Assembly: GCA_050258555.1 (NCBI GenBank)
Contig: JBLMZA010000163.1
Coordinates: 1 to 28,093, forward strand
Direction of reading: 5' to 3'
Length of the DNA stretch: 28,093 nucleotides
From: CAISDA01 sp050258555
GTDB taxonomy: Bacteria; Bacteroidota; Ignavibacteria; UBA10030; UBA8401
A program made the translations under genes and the position numbers. The first letter of the stretch is position 1. Each line of letters opens with the position of its first letter. Of the stretch, positions 14,062-21,891 are shown piece by piece. The notes beneath the pieces are model-generated. The model saw only the letters and a program-made list of their open reading frames with translations, had not been told where the DNA came from and did no database searches.

Positions 14062-14574
14062 ATGGACCAGACACTCATTGACCGCATCAAAAAGATCAAG
14101 CTCCTTGCAACAGATGTCGACGGCGTCCTGACCGACGCCGGCATGTACTATGCATCGGACGGACTCGAACTCAAGAAATTCAATACGCGCGACGGACTCG
14201 GACTGGCGCTGATGCGCAACGCCGGATTCAAGCTCGCCATCATCACGAGCGAGAACACGGCCATCGTGACCAACCGCGCGCGCAAGCTCCGCATCACCGA
14301 TGTGTATCAGGCCACGCTCACGAAAGTCGAAGCGATGGAAGACCTGCTTGCCAAATATCAGCTCACGTGGGAGGAAGCCGCCTATATCGGCGACGATTAC
14401 AACGACCTTCAGCTTCTGGCCCGCGTGGGGCTCGCCGTCACGCCCGCCGACGGCAGCAAGCGCAACAAGGCCGTGGCGCATCTGGTCACCGAGCGCTGCG
14501 GCGGCGGAGGCTGTGTGCGGGAACTCTGCGATCTCATTCTCGATGTGCAGGGAATCGAAAGCTTTCTCGGATAA
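14062..14574 (+). CDS. kdsC: 3-deoxy-D-manno-octulosonate 8-phosphate phosphatase (KdsC, HAD superfamily)
   Basis: This 170-residue phosphatase removes phosphate from Kdo-8-phosphate in the Kdo branch of lipopolysaccharide synthesis. HAD motifs are intact: D18 and D20 in ATDVDGVLTD, S63 in IITSEN, K88 in TLTKVEAM, and D111/D112/D115 in IGDDYNDL. The C-terminal GGGGCVRELCDLIL matches the KdsC tail that covers the neighbouring active site in the tetramer. It has the normal size for this family; the related YrbI-like phosphatase domain of sialic-acid synthases is the alternative. The stop codon overlaps the start of the following glycosyltransferase by one base. A TATATT at 14011-14016 could be a -10, but no -35 is convincing. 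No ribosome site is visible. Confidence 0.9.
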   Translation: MDQTLIDRIKKIKLLATDVDGVLTDAGMYYASDGLELKKFNTRDGLGLALMRNAGFKLAIITSENTAIVTNRARKLRITDVYQATLTKVEAMEDLLAKYQLTWEEAAYIGDDYNDLQLLARVGLAVTPADGSKRNKAVAHLVTERCGGGGCVRELCDLILDVQGIESFLG

Positions 14575-15842
14575 TGAAGAACGTCCTGTTTATCTCATAC
14601 TTCTGGCCTCCTTCGGGGAAGGCTTCGCTGCACTGGCCGCTGGCGGTCGTGAAGCATCTGCCCGATTTCGGATGGACGCCGTCCGTGCTCACGGTCGACG
14701 AGGATACGTTCTCGCAGCGCGACGATAGCCTGATCGATTGGATCGATCCGTCGCTGCGCGTGGAAAAGACCGCGGCGAACGATCCGTTCACGCTCTATCG
14801 GAAATTTCTCGGGAAGAAGGAGGATGATCCCCTGATCGCCTCCGAAACCATTTCGATGACGAATGCGGGATTGCGGCACCGCATCGCGGTCTGGATACGC
14901 ATGAATCTCTTCGTGCCCGATGCGCGCATCGGATGGTTCTTTTCCGCCATCGGCGGCGGAGCGCGCCTGATCCGCTCATCGAAGATCGACGCCATCGTCA
15001 CCAACGGTCCGCCGCACAGCGCTCACCTGATCGGCAAATACCTGAGCCGGAAGTTTTCCATTCCGCACATCCCCGTGCTCATCGATCCGTGGGTCGACAT
15101 CGCCTACTACCGCGGATTCCGGCGCAGCCGCGCCACGCTCGCTCTCGACAATCACTTCGAGCGCAGCGTCTTCGATCATGCCTCGCATATCGTCTTTGTC
15201 ACCAAGGGCGCGCGCGAAGAATACGTGAAGAAATATCCGCAGATCGGGAAGAAGGCATCGGTGCTCTACTGGGGCTATAATGAAGAAAGCTTTGCGGGAT
15301 GCCGGCCTGCCATGGAGTCTCATCGGGAGGAGGAAATCATACTTCATGCGGGAAACATCTTCGACTTCCAGAATCCGCCCGGTCTCTGGAAGAATATCCG
15401 CAGCGAAATCGAGCGCGGGCGCCGGCTGAGGCTGCGCTTCATCGGCACGGTCAGTCCCGGCATCAGGAAGGCGATCGATGATGCGGGGCTCACGCCGCAT
15501 ACGGAGTATCGGGGATTCCTTCCCTTCAGCGACGTGGCCGCGGAAATGTGCTCGGCCGATTATCTCTTCGTGTGCGCCACCGAAAAGCGGCATGTGCCGG
15601 GGAAGCTGTTTGAATATCTGCGGGCGGGAAAGCCTGTCGCGGCCTTCGGAGACGACAATGAGGAAGTGGCCGAGCTTCTGCGCACATGCAGCGCGGGCAT
15701 TCTTCTTCCCTATGCCTACAACGGAGAGGACCTCTTCGAGCGCCTTGCCAAGGTGAAGCCGGATCCGAAAGCCGCATGCGCCTATTCGCGCACGCAGATT
15801 GCCGAGGGACTCGCCGGGATCTTACAGAAAGTGTCTGCATAA
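14574..15842 (+). CDS. Glycosyltransferase, GT4/GT-B type
   Basis: This 422-residue GT-B glycosyltransferase starts at the ATG inside TAATG, overlapping the kdsC stop by one base, which implies translational coupling. The N-terminal domain begins NVLFISYFWPPSGKASLHW, the common opening of WbuB-like capsule and O-antigen enzymes with a proline-rich donor loop. The C-terminal domain carries EEEIILHAGNIF, LRFIGTVSP and the nucleotide-sugar site HVPGKLFEYLRAGKPVAAFG, with E347 as the conserved glutamate. It probably adds a sugar to a lipid-linked saccharide at the cytoplasmic face of the inner membrane. Linkage to kdsC suggests lipopolysaccharide core or O-antigen work. Donor and acceptor are unknown. 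An inverted repeat begins at its stop codon. Confidence 0.88.
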   Translation: MKNVLFISYFWPPSGKASLHWPLAVVKHLPDFGWTPSVLTVDEDTFSQRDDSLIDWIDPSLRVEKTAANDPFTLYRKFLGKKEDDPLIASETISMTNAGLRHRIAVWIRMNLFVPDARIGWFFSAIGGGARLIRSSKIDAIVTNGPPHSAHLIGKYLSRKFSIPHIPVLIDPWVDIAYYRGFRRSRATLALDNHFERSVFDHASHIVFVTKGAREEYVKKYPQIGKKASVLYWGYNEESFAGCRPAMESHREEEIILHAGNIFDFQNPPGLWKNIRSEIERGRRLRLRFIGTVSPGIRKAIDDAGLTPHTEYRGFLPFSDVAAEMCSADYLFVCATEKRHVPGKLFEYLRAGKPVAAFGDDNEEVAELLRTCSAGILLPYAYNGEDLFERLAKVKPDPKAACAYSRTQIAEGLAGILQKVSA

Positions 15843-15868
15843 GGGCGCAGCCCAGTCTTGCGCCCTTA
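15840..15868. terminator. Inverted repeat between convergent genes, possible bidirectional terminator
   Basis: TAAGGGCGCA (15840-15849) pairs perfectly with TGCGCCCTTA (15859-15868) across a 9-base loop. The left arm contains the stop codon of the glycosyltransferase. Neither side has a T tract, so a Rho-independent role is doubtful. It could instead protect the 3' ends of the two converging transcripts. Confidence 0.5.
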
Positions 15869-15880
15869 CGCGGAATTCAT

Positions 15881-16963
15881 TCAGAAGCGGTTGAGTGCTT
15901 CGATCACCTTCGACACCTCATCTTCCGTCGTGGCAAACGAGATCGGCAGGCTCAGCGTCGTATTGTGTATCTCGGTCGAAATCGGATAGTCGCCCCGGAC
16001 GATCCCCTGCATCGCCTTCTGCTTGTGAGGCGGCACCGGATAATGGATATCGGTGCGTATGCCGCAGTCGAGCAGGTATTGTTTCAGTTTGTCACGGCGC
16101 GGATGGCGGATATTGAAGATGTGGAACACGTCGAAATAGTCGTTCTCGACCGAGGGAAGAATGAATTCCGACTTGATCCCGTCGAAATACAGTCGGGCGA
16201 GCTTGCGCTTGTGCGCCGTGATCTCGGCGAGACGCCTGAGTTTCACCGAAAGAAACGCCGCCTGCACCTCATCCAACCGTGAATTGTATCCCACCACTTC
16301 ATTGTAGTATTTCACATCCGATCCGTAGTTGCGCAGCCGCCTGATCGCCACGGCCAGCGTCTCATCGTCGGTCACGACCGCGCCCGCATCTCCCAGCGCG
16401 CCCAGGTTCTTCGTCGGATAGAAGCTGAACGCTCCGAACTCGCCGAATGTGCCGGTCATGCGTCCCTTGTATGTGGCGCCGTGCGACTGCGCGCAATCCT
16501 CGATGAGCTTCAAGTGATGCTTCCGTGCAATCTCCACGATCGGATCCATGTCGCAGGATTTGCCGTAGAGGTGCACGACCATGATGGCGCGCGTGCGCGG
16601 CGTAATGGCCGCTTCGATGAGCGCCGGATCGATATTATAGGTGCGGATGTCCGGCTCGACGAGCACGGGCTGGAGCTGGCAGTGCACGATCGAGAGGATC
16701 GTTGCGATGTACGTATTGGATGGCACGATGACCTCGTCGCCGGGCTCGAAGCCGAACGCCTTGAGCGACATCGTGAGCGCATCGAGTCCGTTGGCCACGC
16801 CGATGCAGTACTTGGCGCCGATGAAGCGCCCGAAGTCCTCTTCGAAGGTCTTCACCGATTTTCCCAGCACGAACCAGCCGCTTTCGAGCACACAGGCCAG
16901 CGCGTCCTTGTAGTCGTTCATGAAGGGCCGGTTGGCGGCGCCCAGGTTTTCATACTCGATCAT
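15881..16963 (-). CDS. DegT/DnrJ/EryC1-family sugar aminotransferase (FdtB/QdtB-like)
   Basis: This 360-residue PLP enzyme transfers an amino group from glutamate to a dTDP-keto-deoxyhexose. Seen are MIEYENLGAANRPF, the start typical of FdtB/QdtB relatives, GVANGLDALTMSL, VPSNTYIATILS, LIEDCAQSHGATYKG, the PLP lysine K185 in SFYPTKNLGALGDAG, and RNYGSDVKYYNEVVGYNSRLDE. ATG at 16963 overlaps the upstream ketoisomerase stop in ATGA; a longer frame to 17086 runs inside that gene and is rejected. Because the 3,4-ketoisomerase lies directly upstream, the product is probably dTDP-3-amino-3,6-dideoxy-galactose or -glucose (Fuc3N or Qui3N). The stereochemistry cannot be decided. It is the last gene of the leftward polysaccharide operon. 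Confidence 0.9.
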   Translation of the reverse strand: MIEYENLGAANRPFMNDYKDALACVLESGWFVLGKSVKTFEEDFGRFIGAKYCIGVANGLDALTMSLKAFGFEPGDEVIVPSNTYIATILSIVHCQLQPVLVEPDIRTYNIDPALIEAAITPRTRAIMVVHLYGKSCDMDPIVEIARKHHLKLIEDCAQSHGATYKGRMTGTFGEFGAFSFYPTKNLGALGDAGAVVTDDETLAVAIRRLRNYGSDVKYYNEVVGYNSRLDEVQAAFLSVKLRRLAEITAHKRKLARLYFDGIKSEFILPSVENDYFDVFHIFNIRHPRRDKLKQYLLDCGIRTDIHYPVPPHKQKAMQGIVRGDYPISTEIHNTTLSLPISFATTEDEVSKVIEALNRF

Positions 16964-17328
16964 GACGGATAGTCCTCGTAGATGTAGTCGGCCGGATCGA
17001 AGAGCTCGGAGGCGAGCACGACGAGCACGGCGTTCGGCGTGAAATGATGCATCGTATGGTAGTCCTCGGGCTCGATGATGAGGCATTTGCTCGGGTGGTC
17101 GAGCGGGAAATCCTCGTGCGTCTTCCCGTCGTTGCAGGAGACGATGCAGCTGCCGGCCACGCAGATGGCGGCCTGTCGCGTCTTATGGTGGCGGTGGCCG
17201 CCTCGGACAGACTCGTCGACGTTATAGATGTAGAACATCCTCGGAACCTTGAACGGCAGTTCCTTTTCGATGACCGTGAGGCATCCGCGCTGATCGGAAA
17301 ATGTCTTCAGGTGAATGAGGTTCGCCAT
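16960..17328 (-). CDS. dTDP-4-keto-6-deoxyhexose 3,4-ketoisomerase (FdtA/QdtA, WxcM-like cupin)
   Basis: This 122-residue cupin matches the length and motifs of the FdtA/QdtA/WxcM-C family, which moves the keto group of dTDP-4-keto-6-deoxyglucose from C4 to C3. The protein opens with FSDQRGCLTVIEKELPFKVPR. The catalytic histidines lie in VRGGHRHHKTRQ (H45 and H47), followed by LIIEPEDYHTMHHFTPNAVLVVLAS, the second half of the barrel. The family usually has GGHAH; the Arg between the histidines is a small deviation. The aminotransferase that uses its product starts within its stop codon. RmlA and RmlB, needed to make the substrate, are not in this window. ATG at 17328 lies 50 bases after the previous gene's stop. 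Confidence 0.88.
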   Translation of the reverse strand: MANLIHLKTFSDQRGCLTVIEKELPFKVPRMFYIYNVDESVRGGHRHHKTRQAAICVAGSCIVSCNDGKTHEDFPLDHPSKCLIIEPEDYHTMHHFTPNAVLVVLASELFDPADYIYEDYPS

Positions 17329-17378
17329 AGTGTCCCGTGTGTATGGTGGTTCGTGATCCGGCCTGGCGGCCGGAATTC

Positions 17379-18362
17379 CTAGACCAGAAATTTCTGAATA
17401 TCGAAGATATTGTAGATGCCGAGCGCCTTCCTGTAGACATAGAGGATGGGCCGCTTCCAGAGCGCCTTCTCCTGCGCGATGCCGTTCGGGTCGAACCGAT
17501 CGTCGATCCGCGCGATTTCCTTCTTCGCCTCGAAGAGCCGGCGGATGTACGGCGTATAGATCAGGCTGAGGACGTCCGGAGAAAGAATGCGCCGCCCCAG
17601 TTCAATTCTATTATCGGCAAGAAATCTGAGATAATGAAAGTGGTAGAAAATCAGCCTGAATTCCCGTCCCGTTGTGAGTTCGCGTGCATACACCCCGTCG
17701 CTTTTATGGAACACATCGTATTGCTGTACGTTCCAGGCGGCCATGCCTCCGCCCAAATGCTGCATCACATGCACGCCTGTGAAGCGCGCGGGCCAGTCGT
17801 CCAGGTATTTCTGGTCGCCGAACTTCCCGTCCTCGTGCCGGTCGTAGCACCATTCAAGGCATCGTTCGCGCCACCATCGCAGCGCGGCGAGTCCCCGCTC
17901 GTCCTTTTTGAACGTGACGAATTGGACGCAGTATTTTCCGCTCTGTCGCGACTTGTCGTAGCGCGGCGTGTACCGGTGCTCGGTGATCATGATCGAAGCC
18001 CCGCCCATTTCTTCAAAGAGCGGCTCGGGCGAAGCGAAGAACATCATATCGGCGTCGATGTACGTGCATTCGCTCACATCGTAGTGCTCGAGCACGTAGA
18101 GGATCGTCGAGGAGGTGCTGGTCCAGCAGTATTCGGCGCGCGTGCGCGAGGGTTTCACATCCAGCAGACGCGCGTCCTCGAACTCGGAAAGTCCGATCAC
18201 CGTCGCATGCTTCAGTTCCAGATGCCTCAGCACCGAGAGCGAGCGTTCGTCGAAGGCGAAGATGTAGAGGTGGAAGGCCGGGCACGTCCGTTCGAGCGAA
18301 CGGTAGAGCGCCAGTCCGCGCGAGAGATAGAATGAGTCGAAGAGTGTGCAGAAACTATGCAT
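17379..18362 (-). CDS. Putative GT-A glycosyltransferase (GT8-like)
   Basis: The 327-residue protein opens with FCTLFDSFYLSRGLALYRSL, as in nucleotide-diphospho-sugar transferases of the GT-A fold. It has a DxD metal site, D103-A104-D105, in CTYIDADMMFF, and later FGDQKYLDDWP, resembling the GT8 acceptor-side motif. This suggests a metal-dependent, probably retaining transferase that uses a nucleotide sugar. The C-terminal ~80 residues are basic and aromatic, which may help membrane contact. It overlaps the upstream methyltransferase by 8 bases in the same operon. The exact CAZy family is uncertain, and donor and acceptor are unknown. Confidence 0.75.
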   Translation of the reverse strand: MHSFCTLFDSFYLSRGLALYRSLERTCPAFHLYIFAFDERSLSVLRHLELKHATVIGLSEFEDARLLDVKPSRTRAEYCWTSTSSTILYVLEHYDVSECTYIDADMMFFASPEPLFEEMGGASIMITEHRYTPRYDKSRQSGKYCVQFVTFKKDERGLAALRWWRERCLEWCYDRHEDGKFGDQKYLDDWPARFTGVHVMQHLGGGMAAWNVQQYDVFHKSDGVYARELTTGREFRLIFYHFHYLRFLADNRIELGRRILSPDVLSLIYTPYIRRLFEAKKEIARIDDRFDPNGIAQEKALWKRPILYVYRKALGIYNIFDIQKFLV

Positions 18363-19083
18363 TCGCTATTTTCTTGGCCAGGATAATATTGTCAAGATAG
18401 AGATCGTCATTCTTGGGAAGGATCGATGAAATGATCAGCCCCACGATCGTCACCGGCGCCATCAGCACGAGCGCAAAGATCTGGTTCAGGATAATATTTC
18501 CGGTGACAGTTTTCTTATACAGATAGTCGTTGATCAGCTGAAAGATGACGCGAAAATCGTTCACGCTCTTGATATGGTCGACGACTTCAAATCCATGCGC
18601 CTGAAGAAGCGACCGGAGTCCGAACGAGGAATAGCGCGCGAAATCAAAGGGCTGTTCATGCTCGTCCCAAACGAATGGAACCGTCATTAAAAACATTCCG
18701 CCCGGTTTGAGAACCCGGTTCACTTCTCCCAGGAATTCGTCAGGATTGAAGACATGCTCGAACACCTGATTGGCAAGCGCCGAATCGAATTCTCCATCGG
18801 CAAAAGGAAACCGCTTGCCGTCATAGAACGCATCGGCATTCTTTTTCACGCGGTTCTCGGGACTGTCGATCTCGAGGCCGATATATTCCGATGAAGCCAT
18901 CAGGCGCTCATACGGTTTCTGCCCGCATCCCACATCGAGAGTTCTGCCGGTGATGCTCTGCGCGTTTTTCGATATTCCGTCCAATAATCCTTTGCGTGCA
19001 AAGTAAAAAGGATTCGTGAAGATGCCGAGAACCCCCGGATGAAACTGCTGCTCTTTGACAAGCCTTTTTAGCAAGCTAGCCAT
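18355..19083 (-). CDS. Class I SAM-dependent methyltransferase with C-terminal hydrophobic segment
   Basis: This 242-residue Rossmann methyltransferase has motif I LDVGCGQKPYERL (D50-G54), an acidic ribose contact in YIGLEIDSPEN, FPFADGEFDSALANQVFEHV (motif IV region) and RVLKPGGMFLMTVPF (motif VI), as in the Methyltransf_11/25 group. Residues about 197-222 form one long hydrophobic stretch (IFALVLMAPVTIVGLIISSIL), unusual for a soluble methyltransferase and probably a membrane anchor. It sits between glycosyltransferases in the polysaccharide operon, so methylation of a lipid-linked sugar at the inner membrane is likely; the position and substrate are unknown. AAGGA lies about 12 bases before the ATG at 19083. 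Confidence 0.85.
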   Translation of the reverse strand: MASLLKRLVKEQQFHPGVLGIFTNPFYFARKGLLDGISKNAQSITGRTLDVGCGQKPYERLMASSEYIGLEIDSPENRVKKNADAFYDGKRFPFADGEFDSALANQVFEHVFNPDEFLGEVNRVLKPGGMFLMTVPFVWDEHEQPFDFARYSSFGLRSLLQAHGFEVVDHIKSVNDFRVIFQLINDYLYKKTVTGNIILNQIFALVLMAPVTIVGLIISSILPKNDDLYLDNIILAKKIANA

Positions 19084-19121
19084 GAATACCCCGTCCTTGA
19101 TGAATGATGATGCTCCCGTCC

Positions 19122-20348
19122 TCAGCGCTGCAGAACCGTGCGGATGATCGTATCGAGCTCCAATGCCCTGTTGTGAAACGTATGATCACGCAGCGTTCGT
19201 TCCTGTCCGGCATGTGCGATCGCCGCACATTCGGCCGGATGTGCAAGCAGCCATTTGACCTTTTCAACGCATTCTTCGGCTGTGCGGTACGTGACAATCT
19301 CCGTATCGGGCTCGAAAAACTCGCCGATATTCTTCTTCCAGTCCGTGAGTAAACAGGCGCCGACACCCGTTACTTCAAACATGCGTATGTTGGCGGCATA
19401 CTCCCCCGCGACTTCACCGTGGTTGTTGAATCCGATCCTGGAGCGGGAAAGCGCCTTGAACATTTCAAGGCCGTATACGGGTTTCTTCGCCATGGCCGCG
19501 AGGCGCTCGATATGCTTGTGTCTTCTCGGCATTTCCTGCAGCCAGTATGCCTTGCCGATCAGCGGTAATGTCGACGCCAGATGCTTCATTCCCATCGCGG
19601 CCAAACCTTTGCTTGCGGCATAGGCACTTCGACGCAGAAACAGGTCCCATGCGGAGATCCGGGGAATATTTGCATAGAGATCGATGGAGGTATCGGTACC
19701 GATCAGATATTCCAGAAGTTTTTGACGGACATCATGAAAGCCCGCCCCAGGAATGACGGAGCCGGTAAAGATAAGATCGACCGGCGGATAGGGGTTGTCG
19801 TGCGCAAGCTTTGGCAGTATCGACGGTTCAAACGCATGATGAAGCTCATAGGATGGCAACCCGAGATCTTCGATCTGCTTCTTGAACCCCCTCGAGCAGA
19901 CAAGCACCGCATCGAAGGCCGAGAAGCGCTCAAGAACCACGGTGCTGAAGGGCGCACAGCACCAGCCGATCACTGTTCGTATGGAAGGCACGGACTCGCG
20001 GAGACGATCGACCCATTCGCCGTTGAAAACATAGCTGTCCTGGAGGAAAACGACATCCGGTTTGATTTCTTTGATTTGTTCAGCTACAATATCGCCGCCC
20101 ATGGCTGAAATGCCGCGTTCTTCGGCCCATGCATGCTGCATATGCTCGGCGTTCGAGACGATCTCAAACGCCTCGGTTCCCAGCAGCCGCAATTCCCGGG
20201 AAAAATAATCGGACCAGCCATACCCCTGACTCATCAGATCGGCATACTGTTCAGAGTACGAGCGTGCCGCCAAGCCGGGATTATGCTCATAATGCGAGCG
20301 CAGAAAATCCCTGTAAAAGGTGGTTACTTTGACAATGCGATAGCTCAT
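19122..20348 (-). CDS. CgeB-like glycosyltransferase (GT-B)
   Basis: This 408-residue protein belongs to the YkvP/CgeB-type glycosyltransferases. The C-terminal signature reads AANIRMFEVTGVGACLLTDWK, then FFEPDTEIVTYRTAEECVEKVKWLLAHP and a final HTFHNRALELDTII. The N-terminal domain has PDVVFLQDSYVFNGEW and IGWCCAPFS, with a GT-B hinge near LIFTGSVIPGAGFHD. ATG at 20348 (MSYRIVKVTTFYRDF) is preferred; the frame extends to 20438, but those 30 residues overlap the flippase gene's end. It lies 37 bases after the flippase and 38 before the methyltransferase in the same operon. It probably adds a sugar during repeat-unit assembly. Donor unknown. Confidence 0.85.
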   Translation of the reverse strand: MSYRIVKVTTFYRDFLRSHYEHNPGLAARSYSEQYADLMSQGYGWSDYFSRELRLLGTEAFEIVSNAEHMQHAWAEERGISAMGGDIVAEQIKEIKPDVVFLQDSYVFNGEWVDRLRESVPSIRTVIGWCCAPFSTVVLERFSAFDAVLVCSRGFKKQIEDLGLPSYELHHAFEPSILPKLAHDNPYPPVDLIFTGSVIPGAGFHDVRQKLLEYLIGTDTSIDLYANIPRISAWDLFLRRSAYAASKGLAAMGMKHLASTLPLIGKAYWLQEMPRRHKHIERLAAMAKKPVYGLEMFKALSRSRIGFNNHGEVAGEYAANIRMFEVTGVGACLLTDWKKNIGEFFEPDTEIVTYRTAEECVEKVKWLLAHPAECAAIAHAGQERTLRDHTFHNRALELDTIIRTVLQR

Positions 20349-20385
20349 CCGGGTCTGTTTAAAAAGTGTTGAGAATAGCTTCAGC

Positions 20386-21885
20386 TCATCGCCCGATGAA
20401 TACGGCGCGCAGACGAAGGAAGATTTTCTGCACGACACGGTTCACATCATTCGATATGCGGAAAGCCAGCGTCAGGCCGAGAAACAGACCGGCCACGACA
20501 ACGCTGCGAACAATCACATCGATCATCGCATGCGGGTGTGCCGGCAGAAGGAAATTGACCAAGAGCACGAAGGCGGCGATAAGCAGCATCTTCACCGAGT
20601 TCATCGAGAACGGCTGTATGCCGAATTTTACTAATATAAAGAAAAAGCGCACCGTATTAAAGAGGAAAACCGAAATGGCCATGGCCACTGCCGCTCCGGT
20701 AACACCGAGCATCGGTATGAAAATGATGTTTGCGCCGATGCCGACCGCGCCGAGCATGACATAGAAGACGAGATCCATCCGATAATGGCGGGACGTGCCG
20801 ATGATTTCACTATTCACGCCGGTGGCCATATCGAATACTTTTGCCAGTCCGATGAAAAAGACAACCCATTTCCCCTGCATATAGATGGCGCCGTTCGGCA
20901 TGAGGCTGAAGATATTGTCGACATTGCACCAGATGCCGAGGAAAAGAAGACCGCCGATGATTGTCTGGCTGATGGACGATTTTTTATAGAGCGTTTCCAG
21001 CGTGGCCGTATCCTTCTGTCTGTTGGCGGCAGAAATCATCGGCACAAGCACCTGTGACAGGGAGCGCTTGGGAATCTCAATCACGCTTGCGATGAGGAAG
21101 GCGATCTTATAGACTCCGACGCTGTCCAATCCCCGATAGGCGCCGAGCATGACTCCGTCGATCGTCTGGATGATCGCGCCGCTGATATTTCCCATTAGAA
21201 CGAAACCGGAGTAGACAAGGATGCTCTTTATGTAGCGGCTTTGGAAGATCGTGAAATCCGGCGATAGAAACAGCAGCTGCTCCCTCCGCGTATAGAGGAT
21301 GAGAATGGCAAGACCGAGTGCGTATGTTCCGAGAACGAGAAAAACGTACGCATTGAATCCCATCACATTGAGGAACAGCAGCACGACGCCGCAAAACATT
21401 GACATACGCACAAGGACTTCGCGGACGAAATTGGGAACGACGGGCCGCTGCTGCACGACAAGATATGACTCGAAGATCGTATTAATCGCGACGATGCCCG
21501 TAAACGGAAGAGTCAGATAGAAATAATGGACGAGCAGCGGCGATTTGGCCATATAGTAGGCCGTAATGCTTTTCGTGAAGAGATAATAGACCGCCGTGAA
21601 GATCGAAAGCCCGATGGCCGCCAGGATCAGCAGAAAGAAAAGGAAGCCGCTGTGGCGGTTTGCCGTATTGTTGAAATAAGGAAAGAACCGATTGGGGATC
21701 TGTCCTGCTCCCAGCAGCGCAAACGAGGAAAATGCGCCGGCAATGGTGATCAGCATGGTCACAAGACCGACCTGCTCGGGTGTCAGGACCAATGGAAACA
21801 TCCAGAGCATGTTGACAACGCCGAGTGCTGCGCCCAGGTATGTTAATACGACGGTCTTGAAGCTTTGACGGACGACGATACCCAT
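20386..21885 (-). CDS. Polysaccharide flippase (Wzx/MOP superfamily)
   Basis: This 499-residue integral membrane protein has about 12-14 hydrophobic helices spread over its whole length, beginning with FKTVVLTYLGAALGVVNMLWMFPLVLT-like sequence, the usual start of Wzx proteins. Basic residues mark cytoplasmic loops. It would translocate the undecaprenyl-linked repeat unit across the inner membrane. No Wzy polymerase or Wzz chain-length regulator is seen nearby. It starts 6 bases after the MetW-like gene stops, in the same operon, and is followed by the CgeB-like glycosyltransferase. Its presence indicates a Wzx-dependent route rather than an ABC-transporter route. Family firm; substrate unknown. 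Confidence 0.9.
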   Translation of the reverse strand: MGIVVRQSFKTVVLTYLGAALGVVNMLWMFPLVLTPEQVGLVTMLITIAGAFSSFALLGAGQIPNRFFPYFNNTANRHSGFLFFLLILAAIGLSIFTAVYYLFTKSITAYYMAKSPLLVHYFYLTLPFTGIVAINTIFESYLVVQQRPVVPNFVREVLVRMSMFCGVVLLFLNVMGFNAYVFLVLGTYALGLAILILYTRREQLLFLSPDFTIFQSRYIKSILVYSGFVLMGNISGAIIQTIDGVMLGAYRGLDSVGVYKIAFLIASVIEIPKRSLSQVLVPMISAANRQKDTATLETLYKKSSISQTIIGGLLFLGIWCNVDNIFSLMPNGAIYMQGKWVVFFIGLAKVFDMATGVNSEIIGTSRHYRMDLVFYVMLGAVGIGANIIFIPMLGVTGAAVAMAISVFLFNTVRFFFILVKFGIQPFSMNSVKMLLIAAFVLLVNFLLPAHPHAMIDVIVRSVVVAGLFLGLTLAFRISNDVNRVVQKIFLRLRAVFIGR

Positions 21886-21891
21886 AAGTGA

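Noticed and set aside
16964..17086. 41-residue N-terminal extension of the sugar aminotransferase
   Set aside because: It lies wholly inside the ketoisomerase gene, is Arg-rich, and the conserved family start MIEYENL begins at 16963.
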